Shown piece by piece: positions 29,932 through 37,390 of a stretch of DNA of 64,000 nucleotides; within the stretch, counting starts at the first letter, position 1; each line of letters begins with the position of its first letter. The DNA is from Bacteroides ovatus (lineage in GTDB: Bacteria; Bacteroidota; Bacteroidia; Bacteroidales; Bacteroidaceae). A program made the position numbers and the translations under genes. The notes under the pieces are model-generated. The model saw only the letters and a list, made by a program, of their open reading frames with translations, was not told the origin of the DNA and did not search any database. The stretch spans positions 2,604,001-2,668,000 of the forward strand of contig NZ_CP012938.1 in assembly GCF_001314995.1 (NCBI RefSeq). Reading direction: 5' to 3'.

Positions 29932-30678
29932 ATGAACCAGATACTTGCCGCCCTCATATTCTTTACACGATTGCCTTTCTGGAAAATAAAAGAAGTTCCG
30001 CAGGAGTGTTTCAAACACGTTGTCAATTATTGGAGTTTCAGTGGCTGGCTGACCGGGGGAATGATGGCATTGATTTTCTGGGGAGCCAGTACTATTTTAC
30101 CTCACGGAGTAGCCGTGATCCTGGCACTGACTTCACGTTTACTTATCACAGGAGCATTGCATGAGGATGGATTGGCCGATTTCTTCGATGGATTCGGAGG
30201 TGGAACGAACAGGGAAAGCACGTTACGCATCATGAAAGATTCCCATATCGGAAGCTATGGAGTTTTGGGATTAATCATCTATTATTTATTTGCTTACAAT
30301 CTACTGGTCGCACTTCCCTTAGCAGTTACTCCTTTCTTATTACTAAGCGGAGATACCTGGAGTAAATTCATTTCTTCCAATATCATCAATTACCTGCCCT
30401 ATGCACGTAAAGAAGAAGATAGCAAATCCGGAACAGTATATACAAGAATGAATTTTGGGGAGATCGTAATGTCTGCGATGGGTGGAATACTGCCTCTCCT
30501 ATTACTTCCTCCAAGCTACTGGCCCGTATGTATATTTCCCATTCTGGTATTCTTCTTTATCTGCCGGATGATGAAACGACGTCTGAACGGATATACCGGA
30601 GATTGTTGCGGTGCATTATTTCTCCTAAGCGAAATGAGTTTCTGGCTGGGAGCAGTGATGTCTATCTATATAAAATAA
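29932..30678 (+). CDS. cobS: adenosylcobinamide-GDP ribazoletransferase (cobalamin synthase)
   Basis: 248 residues from MNQILAALIFFTRLP, an integral membrane protein with about 6 hydrophobic segments. Family motifs are LHEDGLADFFDGFGGG (about residue 76) and MKDSHIGSYGVLGL (about 98), metal-binding acidic residues of CobS. It joins adenosyl-GDP-cobinamide and alpha-ribazole(-phosphate) at the inner membrane. The start was chosen at the ATG 1 nt past the cobT stop. Confidence 0.96.
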   Translation: MNQILAALIFFTRLPFWKIKEVPQECFKHVVNYWSFSGWLTGGMMALIFWGASTILPHGVAVILALTSRLLITGALHEDGLADFFDGFGGGTNRESTLRIMKDSHIGSYGVLGLIIYYLFAYNLLVALPLAVTPFLLLSGDTWSKFISSNIINYLPYARKEEDSKSGTVYTRMNFGEIVMSAMGGILPLLLLPPSYWPVCIFPILVFFFICRMMKRRLNGYTGDCCGALFLLSEMSFWLGAVMSIYIK

Positions 30679-30686
30679 GTAAACCT

Positions 30687-31220
30687 ATGAATATTTATCT
30701 AATCAGACATACCTCTGTCGACGTTCCTAAAGGTCTTTGTTACGGTCAGTCAGACGTTCCTTTACGTCCTACATTTGAGGCAGAAGCAGCTGTAACCAAA
30801 GCTAAAATCGAATCCATTCACTTTGATATGGCTTACACCAGTCCTCTATCCAGATGCACCCGTCTGGCACAGTATTGCGGATTCGGAGATGCCATCCGTG
30901 ACCCAAGAATACTGGAACTTAACTTCGGAGATTGGGAAATGCAGTATTTTCATAAAATCAAAGACCCGAATCTCCAATGCTGGTACGACGACTACTTGAA
31001 TGTAAAAGCAACCAATGGAGAATCGTTTGCCGATCAATATAAACGGGTAGCCGCGTTTTTAGACGAAGTCAGACAAAAGGAGGGTGAAAATACAGTAGTA
31101 TTCGCTCATGGCGGCGTATTGATTTGCGCACAGATTTATGCAAAGTTGATTCACCCGGAAGAAGCATTTCAGGCAGTACCTGCCTACGGAGGAGTTTTTC
31201 TATATCAAGAGTGCCCGTAA
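30687..31220 (+). CDS. cobC: alpha-ribazole / adenosylcobalamin phosphatase (histidine phosphatase family)
   Basis: 177 residues from MNIYLIRHTSVDVPKGLCYG. It has the RHT catalytic motif of the phosphoglycerate-mutase-like family, the YGQSDVPL segment typical of CobC, and the second catalytic His in FAHGGVL. It removes the phosphate of alpha-ribazole-5'-phosphate or adenosylcobalamin-5'-phosphate, the last step of nucleotide-loop assembly. Last gene of the cobUTSC cluster. Confidence 0.92.
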   Translation: MNIYLIRHTSVDVPKGLCYGQSDVPLRPTFEAEAAVTKAKIESIHFDMAYTSPLSRCTRLAQYCGFGDAIRDPRILELNFGDWEMQYFHKIKDPNLQCWYDDYLNVKATNGESFADQYKRVAAFLDEVRQKEGENTVVFAHGGVLICAQIYAKLIHPEEAFQAVPAYGGVFLYQECP

Positions 31221-31324
31221 ACAAACAGGTGTAGATATCTCTAATAAGTTTGCGATGTCTTTACCCTCACACCCTGTTTAATAATTACTTACTGGAGAAT
31301 TTTCGGTTGACGGCAGTTCCACTT

Positions 31325-31456
31325 TATTTCATTACTTGGGACAAAGTGTTTCGCACCGAGAAACGAAATGTTTCAAGTAATGAAACGAAGTGTTTCACAC
31401 CGAGAAACAAAATGTTTCGCTACTTGAAACTAAGTGTTTACCTATATGAACAAGCC
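31325..31456. repeat. six-unit intergenic array with exact 22-bp period (array B)
   Basis: Main content of the 596-bp gap between cobC and btuF. TGTTT begins at 31347, 31369, 31391, 31413 and 31435, and GAAAC at 31360, 31382, 31404 and 31426, all exactly 22 bp apart. A degenerate first unit starts at 31325. Each unit can form a small GTTTC...GAAAC hairpin. Units 2 and 4 (from 31347) share CACCGAG-type loops. Units 1 and 5 have a TACTTG loop, whose inverse (CAAGTA) is in unit 3. The rest of the gap (31457-31744) shows nothing I recognise. Confidence 0.88.
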
Positions 31457-31744
31457 ATTATCTGCATAGATTCTGCAAATAACTACATACTTTCGATGGA
31501 TTTACTATATCCTTATAAACTTCAGGTTTAACCTATCAACCAAATCAAGACGAGACAGGGTGAGAGTGCGAGGATAAAAAGCATCTCCAAATTTTTTCTG
31601 AATCTTTAAGGTGCAGAAATTCTCTGAAGTAATCAGCAGACCGATAAACTTAATCCATTCTGCCTGCCTAAGGGGAGGATACATAAATAGGAATGATTTC
31701 GGAGAAAATGCAATAAAAAAAGAAAGAATATCTCCAAAGATACT

Positions 31745-31752
31745 TATCTTTG
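31745..31752 (+). promoter_or_regulatory. candidate -7 box for btuFCD
   Basis: TATCTTTG 64 bp upstream of the btuF ATG; no clear -33 element. It excludes the upstream start at 31760 as lying next to the transcript start. Confidence 0.45.
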
Positions 31753-31816
31753 CCCCGCAATGTCAATCTTCGGACACCGAAAATTATTTATTCATTTAAA
31801 AGATACACGAATAAAG

Positions 31817-32950
31817 ATGAAATCTCCTATTTCAATCCTCACATGGCTATGTCTTCTTTTCCTGGCTAGTTGTATATCCAACAAGAAGACTTCTCTCGAG
31901 GCTTTCAAACAGGATGTCTATACACCTGAATATGCTACCGGATTCAAGATTCTGGGTGCGGACAATGCCGCCAGCACACTTATTCAGGTATCCAATCCAT
32001 GGCAGGGAGCCAAGGACGTAAAAATGTCTTATTTCATTTCACGCAACGGTGAACAGGCACCTGCCGGATTCAACGGGCCTACCATCCCTGCCGGAGCGAA
32101 ACGTATCGTATGTATGGCTTCTTCCTACATCGCCATGTTCGACGCTCTAGGTCAAGTGGACAAAATTGTCGGAGTATCGGGCATCGACTATGTATCCAAT
32201 CCATATATTCTTGCACACAAAGATTCTATCAAGGACATGGGTCCCGAAATGAATTATGAATTATTATTGGGACTGAAACCGGATGTTGTCCTGTTATACG
32301 GTATCGGAGATGCGCAAACTGCCGTAACAGACAAACTGAAAGAACTGTATATACCTTATATGTATGTAGGAGAATATTTGGAGGAATCACCGCTTGGTAA
32401 AGCCGAATGGCTGGTAGCTCTTGCCGAATTAACAGACAGCAGGGAAAAAGGCATCGAAATATTCCGTGAAATCCCTAAACGTTATCAAGTTTTGAAAGCG
32501 CTCACCGAATCGGTAGAGCAACGTCCTACCGTTATGCTCAATACCCCGTGGAACGACAGTTGGGTGATGCCTTCCACACAAAGTTATATGGCACAATTGG
32601 TAACTGATGCAGGTGCGGATTACATCTACAAAGAAAACACTTCTAACAGTTCCACTCCCATCGGACTGGAAACAGCTTACAAACTGATACAAAAGGCCGA
32701 CTACTGGATTAATGTAGGCATGGCTTCTACGTTGGATGAATTAAAGACGGTCAATCCTAAATTTGTAGACGCCAAAGCTGTACGCGAAAAAACTGTTTAC
32801 AACAACAATTTACGAACAACACCGACAGGAGGTAATGACTACTGGGAATCTGCAGTGGTACGTCCCGACGTCGTATTGCGTGATCTGATTCATATCTTTC
32901 ACCCCGAACTCGTATCCGATTCACTTTACTATTACAGACACCTGGAATGA
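31817..32950 (+). CDS. btuF: cobalamin ABC transporter substrate-binding lipoprotein
   Basis: About 377 residues from MKSPISILTWLC, a lipoprotein signal (LASC). The class III solute-binding fold is recognisable by AKRIVCMASSYIAMFDALGQ (about residue 95), IVGVSGIDYVSNP and GLKPDVVLLYG. The function as cobalamin binder is inferred from the following BtuC/BtuD genes and the flanking cobalamin genes; iron-complex binding is the alternative for this fold. It overlaps btuC by 4 nt. Confidence 0.85.
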   Translation: MKSPISILTWLCLLFLASCISNKKTSLEAFKQDVYTPEYATGFKILGADNAASTLIQVSNPWQGAKDVKMSYFISRNGEQAPAGFNGPTIPAGAKRIVCMASSYIAMFDALGQVDKIVGVSGIDYVSNPYILAHKDSIKDMGPEMNYELLLGLKPDVVLLYGIGDAQTAVTDKLKELYIPYMYVGEYLEESPLGKAEWLVALAELTDSREKGIEIFREIPKRYQVLKALTESVEQRPTVMLNTPWNDSWVMPSTQSYMAQLVTDAGADYIYKENTSNSSTPIGLETAYKLIQKADYWINVGMASTLDELKTVNPKFVDAKAVREKTVYNNNLRTTPTGGNDYWESAVVRPDVVLRDLIHIFHPELVSDSLYYYRHLE

Positions 32951-33963
32951 AACAGCCTGATAAACGTACTCCCTTTTTATTCATTACACTGGGTATAGTT
33001 ACCATACTGTTATTACTGATAGACATGGCAACGGGAGATACATATATTCCTATCACCAAGGTATGGGCTGTACTCACCGGAGGCGAATGTGACGAAATGA
33101 CACGGAATATTCTCCTTTCTATCCGTTTCATACGGGTAGTGGTAGCGGCTTTGATAGGAATAGCACTCTCCGTTAGCGGTTTACAGATGCAAACAGTATT
33201 CCAGAATCCGTTGGCAGATCCTTACCTGCTGGGAGTAAGTTCCGGTGCAGGACTGGGCGTAGCTCTGTTCATACTAGGTGCTCCATTACTTGGATGGGCG
33301 GAGTTTCCAATTCTTCAGTCGCTGGGTATCGTAGGTTCGGGCTGGATAGGAACTGCCATAATCTTATTGGGAGTAGCCATTATCAGCCGGAAAGTAAAAA
33401 ACATTCTCGGTGTATTGATTATGGGAGTTATGATAGGCTACGTAGCAGGTGCTATCATTCAGATACTCCAATACCTAAGTTCTGCCGAACAACTGAAAAT
33501 GTTCACACTCTGGTCAATGGGATCTCTTAGCCACATCACAGTCACCCAACTGGGAATTATGATACCAATGTTATGTATCGGTTTACTAATTTCCGTAGCC
33601 TGTATCAAATCGCTGAACCTGTTACTGCTCGGTGAAAATTATGCACGAACGATGGGAATGAACATTAAACGTTCACGCATGTTCATCTTCGTTTCTACCG
33701 CACTGCTGACAGGAACGGTCACCGCTTTCTGTGGTCCGGTAGGATTTATCGGCCTGGCAGTACCGCATGTCACACGACTGCTATTCAACAATGCCGACCA
33801 CCGGATACTGGTCCCCGGCACCATGCTGACAGGGCTTATCAGCATGCTTCTCTGCGACATCATCGCCAAGAAGTTCCTACTTCCGGTTAACTGCATCACC
33901 GCCTTACTAGGTGTTCCGGTTATTTTATGGGTAATTGCTAAAAACTTGCGTAGATTCAAATGA
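32947..33963 (+). CDS. btuC: cobalamin ABC transporter permease (FecCD family)
   Basis: 338 residues with about ten membrane helices. FecCD signatures: LSVSGLQMQTVFQNPLADPY (about residue 79), LGVSSGAGLGVALF, and the late segment GPVGFIGLAVPHVTRLLF. It forms the inner-membrane pore with BtuD. ATGA overlaps at both ends (with btuF and btuD) indicate coupled translation. Confidence 0.92.
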   Translation: MKQPDKRTPFLFITLGIVTILLLLIDMATGDTYIPITKVWAVLTGGECDEMTRNILLSIRFIRVVVAALIGIALSVSGLQMQTVFQNPLADPYLLGVSSGAGLGVALFILGAPLLGWAEFPILQSLGIVGSGWIGTAIILLGVAIISRKVKNILGVLIMGVMIGYVAGAIIQILQYLSSAEQLKMFTLWSMGSLSHITVTQLGIMIPMLCIGLLISVACIKSLNLLLLGENYARTMGMNIKRSRMFIFVSTALLTGTVTAFCGPVGFIGLAVPHVTRLLFNNADHRILVPGTMLTGLISMLLCDIIAKKFLLPVNCITALLGVPVILWVIAKNLRRFK

Positions 33964-34715
33964 TAGAACTTAAAGAACTGACATTAGGATATGGACAGCG
34001 CACGCTGTTGGAAACGGTAAATGCCCGAATCACAGGCGGACAACTCGTTGCCCTGTTAGGACGTAACGGAACGGGAAAGAGCACCCTACTCCGTGCCATG
34101 ATGGGACTGGAAAAGCCTCAATCAGGAGAAATTACTCTGCAAGGAAAAAACATAGCTTCATTGAAACCGGAAAAATTAGCCCGGAATATCAGCTTTGTCA
34201 CCACCGATAAAGTACGCATCGCTAATCTCCGCTGTAAAGATGTAGTAGCTTTAGGGCGTGCTCCCTATACCAACTGGATCGGCCAACTGCAACCGGAAGA
34301 CCAAAAGCGGGTGGATGACGCTATGCAGCTAGTCGGTATGTCCGGTTATGCAGAAAAGACAATGGATAAAATGTCCGATGGCGAATGTCAGCGAATTATG
34401 ATTGCCCGTGCTCTTGCACAGGATACTCCCGTCATCCTGCTTGATGAACCGACCGCCTTCCTGGACTTACCTAACCGCTACGAGCTCTGTTTGCTTTTAA
34501 AGAAACTGGCACAGGAAGAAAAAAAATGTGTCTTATTCTCCACTCATGACCTCGACATCGCCTTATCGCTTTGCGACTCCATCATGCTCATAGATAATCC
34601 GCAGATGTACACGCTGCCTACTCCGGAAATGGTGGCCAGCGGACATATAGAAAGACTTTTCCGAAATGAATCCGTCACGTTTGATGTGCAGGAGATGAGA
34701 GTACGCATCAAATAA
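33960..34715 (+). CDS. btuD: cobalamin ABC transporter ATP-binding protein
   Basis: 251 residues. Walker A is GRNGTGKST (about residue 36). The signature loop appears as MSDGECQR rather than LSGGQ. Walker B is VILLDEPTAFLD (about residue 161) and the H-loop is STHD. It powers the BtuC channel. The signature deviates (SDGEC), a variation seen in FecE/BtuD relatives, so I still expect activity. Confidence 0.92.
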   Translation: MIELKELTLGYGQRTLLETVNARITGGQLVALLGRNGTGKSTLLRAMMGLEKPQSGEITLQGKNIASLKPEKLARNISFVTTDKVRIANLRCKDVVALGRAPYTNWIGQLQPEDQKRVDDAMQLVGMSGYAEKTMDKMSDGECQRIMIARALAQDTPVILLDEPTAFLDLPNRYELCLLLKKLAQEEKKCVLFSTHDLDIALSLCDSIMLIDNPQMYTLPTPEMVASGHIERLFRNESVTFDVQEMRVRIK

Positions 34716-34771
34716 ACAAACAGATATCCGACAAGAATCAGACTGTGTATAAAATAAATAGGTAGCATTCA

Positions 34772-34801
34772 TTTGGGTTCTATATAAATTCGCTATCTTT
34801 G
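34772..34801 (+). promoter_or_regulatory. promoter of the first cobalamin-riboswitch transcript
   Basis: -33 TTTG (34772-34775), an 18-nt spacer and -7 TATCTTTG (34794-34801), just before the aptamer. Confidence 0.75.
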
Positions 34802-34807
34802 CCCCTG

Positions 34808-34992
34808 AATTGGTTTCAGATAGCCATATCAACTATCTGAATTAAAAGGGAATCGGGTGTAAATCCCGGACAGTCCCGCTGCTGTGAAACTCTATTCAAC
34901 TTCTTGATATTTACTTTTACCACTGACCGGGTATAGATAGTCAAGGTCGGGAAGGAATCAGGAAGGGAGTCAGTCAGAAGACCTGCCATTCA
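34808..34992 (+). promoter_or_regulatory. cobalamin riboswitch 1 (upstream of the second AspT/YidE-type gene)
   Basis: The aptamer has the usual conserved blocks: AAAAGGGAATCGGGTG near 34844, the B12-box-like GTCCCGCTGCTGTGAAAC near 34872, CCACTGACCGGG near 34920, GGTCGGGAAGG near 34946, and the closing AGTCAGAAGACCTGCC at 34972-34987. It lies about 230 nt before an AspT/YidE-family gene rather than btuB. A hairpin at 35152-35176 may be its expression platform. Confidence 0.93.
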
Positions 34993-35097
34993 TACCTTTA
35001 TAGCTGTTTTTACTCGTGGGATAGGAAAATGGCAAACTGTAAAAAATAATCGAGTAGTCATGACATCGGAAATGATTGAAGGAGGATAAATTCTCTC

Positions 35098-35189
35098 TAG
35101 CTAAAATATCAAAAGGACGGCATTAGACCGTCATGCTCAATGTGTGCGTATCCCCGCAGAAGTGATTTCTCCGGGGTTACTTTTAGCTA
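35098..35189 (+). promoter_or_regulatory. branched leader structure between riboswitch 1 and its gene
   Basis: TAGCTAAAA (35098-35106) pairs perfectly with TTTTAGCTA (35181-35189). It encloses a GACGG/CCGTC hairpin (35116-35132) and a stronger hairpin CCCCG..AGAA / TTCT..CGGGG (35152-35176). The latter is followed by TTACTTTT and may act as a weak terminator. The outer pairing would sequester that U tract. Confidence 0.6.
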
Positions 35190-35217
35190 AACTAAATATC
35201 ATCATATAATAATCACA

Positions 35218-36903
35218 ATGGAAGTTCTAAGAAATTTATTTGAAGGTTACCCCAATCTTTGGGGCGGCGGAGTGGCACACTCCGTACTGATTCTGTCACT
35301 AACCATAGCGTTTGGAATCATCCTTGCAAAAATCAAAGTGCGGGGAGTATCTCTAGGAGTTACCTGGATACTCTTTGTCGGAATCGTATTCGGTCATTTC
35401 AACATGAATCTGGACGAACACCTGCTCCACTTTCTAAAAGAATTCGGATTGATTCTGTTTGTTTACTCAATTGGTTTGCAGGTAGGACCCGGCTTTTTTT
35501 CAGCATTCAAAAAGGGGGGCTTTACCCTGAATATGCTAGCTATGCTCGTAGTAGTATTAGGAGTAACCATTACTATTATCCTGCACTTCACCACCGGAAC
35601 TCCGATTACCACAATGGTAGGTATTTTGTCCGGAGCCGTCACCAATACTCCGGGGCTGGGAGCCGCACAACAGGCCAACAGTGATTTGAATGGCATAGAT
35701 GCTCCCGAAATTGCTTTAGGATATGCTGTCAGCTATCCGCTGGGTGTAGTAGGTATCATCCTTTCCCTGCTTGCTTTGAAATATCTCCTTCGCATCAATA
35801 CTGCTCAAGAAGAAAAAGAAGCAGAAGTCGGTCTGGGACATCTCCAGGAACTTACCGTACGCCCTATCTCCATTGAAGTGAGAAACGAATCGGTAGATGG
35901 CATCAGGATTAAAGAACTCCGCCCGTTACTGAACCGTAAGTTTGTCATTTCCCGCATCAAACACCGCGAGGGTGGAGAAACCGAATTGGTCAATTCCGAA
36001 ACAATTCTACATGTAGGGGATATCATATTAGTGATCTCTACCCCGATTGACGTGGAAGCAATTACTGTATTCTTCGGAAAGGAAATCAAAATGGAATGGG
36101 AACAACTGAACAAAGAGCTCATTTCACGCCGTATCCTGATTACTAAACCGGAATTGAACGGGAAAACGCTTTCACAACTCAAAATCAGAAATAACTTCGG
36201 AGCAAACATCACCCGCGTCAATCGTTCGGGAGTAGACTTGGTAGCCTCTCCACAATTACAGTTACAAATGGGAGACCGTGTCACCATTGTAGGTTCCGAA
36301 CTGGCTGTTGCCCATGCAGAGAAAGTACTTGGCAACTCCATGAAACGCTTAAATCATCCGAACCTGATTCCTATCTTTATAGGTATCGCTTTAGGATGTA
36401 TTCTGGGAAGTCTTCCTTTCGCATTTCCCGGAATTCCGCAACCTGTGAAACTAGGATTGGCAGGCGGTCCGCTCATCGTTTCTATCCTGATTAGCCGTTT
36501 CGGTCCGAAATACAAGCTGATTACTTATACCACCATGAGTGCCAACCTGATGCTTCGTGAAATCGGTATTTCCATCTTCCTCGCTTGCGTAGGTTTAGGA
36601 GCAGGCGAAGGCTTTGTAGACACAGTCATTCATGGCGGAGGATATATATGGGTAGGCTACGGAGTAATCATAACCATCCTGCCACTTCTGATTACGGGAT
36701 TGATAGGACGGTATTATTGCAAGCTGAATTATTTCACGCTTATCGGAGTTCTGGCTGGTTCTACCACCAATCCGCCGGCATTGGCTTACTCCAATGACCT
36801 GACCTCCTGTGATGCGCCTGCCGTCGGCTACGCTACGGTGTATCCGCTCACCATGTTTCTGCGAGTATTGACGGCACAAATATTGATTCTGTCGTTGGGA
36901 TAA
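35218..36903 (+). CDS. AspT/YidE/YbjL-family putative transporter (copy 2), under cobalamin riboswitch
   Basis: 561 residues, strongly similar to copy 1 along the whole length: N-terminal helices, two TrkA-C domains ([20 protein letters not shown] about 225; [18 protein letters not shown] about 305), and duplicated [15 protein letters not shown] and [14 protein letters not shown] signatures. The cobalamin riboswitch in its leader means it should be expressed when cobalamin is scarce. That suggests a role in corrinoid handling or in a pathway replacing a B12-dependent one. The transported substrate is unknown. Confidence 0.88.
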   Translation: MEVLRNLFEGYPNLWGGGVAHSVLILSLTIAFGIILAKIKVRGVSLGVTWILFVGIVFGHFNMNLDEHLLHFLKEFGLILFVYSIGLQVGPGFFSAFKKGGFTLNMLAMLVVVLGVTITIILHFTTGTPITTMVGILSGAVTNTPGLGAAQQANSDLNGIDAPEIALGYAVSYPLGVVGIILSLLALKYLLRINTAQEEKEAEVGLGHLQELTVRPISIEVRNESVDGIRIKELRPLLNRKFVISRIKHREGGETELVNSETILHVGDIILVISTPIDVEAITVFFGKEIKMEWEQLNKELISRRILITKPELNGKTLSQLKIRNNFGANITRVNRSGVDLVASPQLQLQMGDRVTIVGSELAVAHAEKVLGNSMKRLNHPNLIPIFIGIALGCILGSLPFAFPGIPQPVKLGLAGGPLIVSILISRFGPKYKLITYTTMSANLMLREIGISIFLACVGLGAGEGFVDTVIHGGGYIWVGYGVIITILPLLITGLIGRYYCKLNYFTLIGVLAGSTTNPPALAYSNDLTSCDAPAVGYATVYPLTMFLRVLTAQILILSLG

Positions 36904-37036
36904 CATATTAATATATCCTTTTTCCATCCAATTGATTATTAACAAATGGGGAAAACAGAATCAGATGCCGGAATATTTGTTATTGGTCAGTGGGATATTT
37001 TTTTAGAATAAAACAAACTAATTAATAAAAACTTTC

Positions 37037-37044
37037 TAACTTTG
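37037..37044 (+). promoter_or_regulatory. candidate -7 box of the btuB riboswitch transcript
   Basis: TAACTTTG immediately before the second aptamer; no obvious TTTG -33 element. Confidence 0.6.
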
Positions 37045-37049
37045 TGCCA

Positions 37050-37238
37050 TTAAGGTTTCCTTAAACAACTTTTGCGTTGTTAAGGAATGAAAAGGGAATG
37101 CCGTGTAAACCGGCAACAGAACCTGCTGCTGTAAATCTCCGCTCCTTGTAATCAGAGAGCAAAATTGCAACACGAAAGTCACTGGATAGTTTATCTGGGA
37201 AGGCGTTGCAAAATGGGATGAGTCAGAAGACCTGCCTT
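37050..37238 (+). promoter_or_regulatory. cobalamin riboswitch 2 (upstream of btuB)
   Basis: Conserved blocks are AAAAGGGAATGCCGTGTAAA (from 37090), CCTGCTGCTGTAAATC, GTCACTGG, TCTGGGAAGGCG and the closing AGTCAGAAGACCTGCC (37221-37236). The first helix (TTAAGGTTTCC and nearby complement) brackets the aptamer. A terminator at 37326-37371 follows and is the probable expression platform. Confidence 0.95.
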
Positions 37239-37325
37239 GATGCTCTGATTTACACCTGCGGGATTTCGGGTAGTAGTCAAATAGAAAATAAGCAATTATC
37301 TTTTATTTGGTATAATAGCTATATG

Positions 37326-37371
37326 TCCGTTTGTGTAGATTGAATTCAGATCTGAACAAACGGATTTTTTA
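37326..37371 (+). terminator. terminator of riboswitch 2 (expression platform)
   Basis: TCCGTTTGT (37326-37334) pairs with ACAAACGGA (37356-37364), followed directly by TTTTTT, 20 bp before the btuB ATG. The position fits premature termination when cobalamin is bound. Confidence 0.8.
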
Positions 37372-37390
37372 TACCTATAAAATAAAAGAC

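Noticed and set aside
31250..31531. Open frame through array B
   Set aside because: It is created by the 22-bp repeats; the encoded peptide is just repeated translations of the units.
31221..31816. Cobalamin riboswitch before btuF
   Set aside because: A segment near 31640-31670 ends in TGCCTGCC, but the conserved aptamer core blocks and the AGTCAGAAGACC closing are absent.
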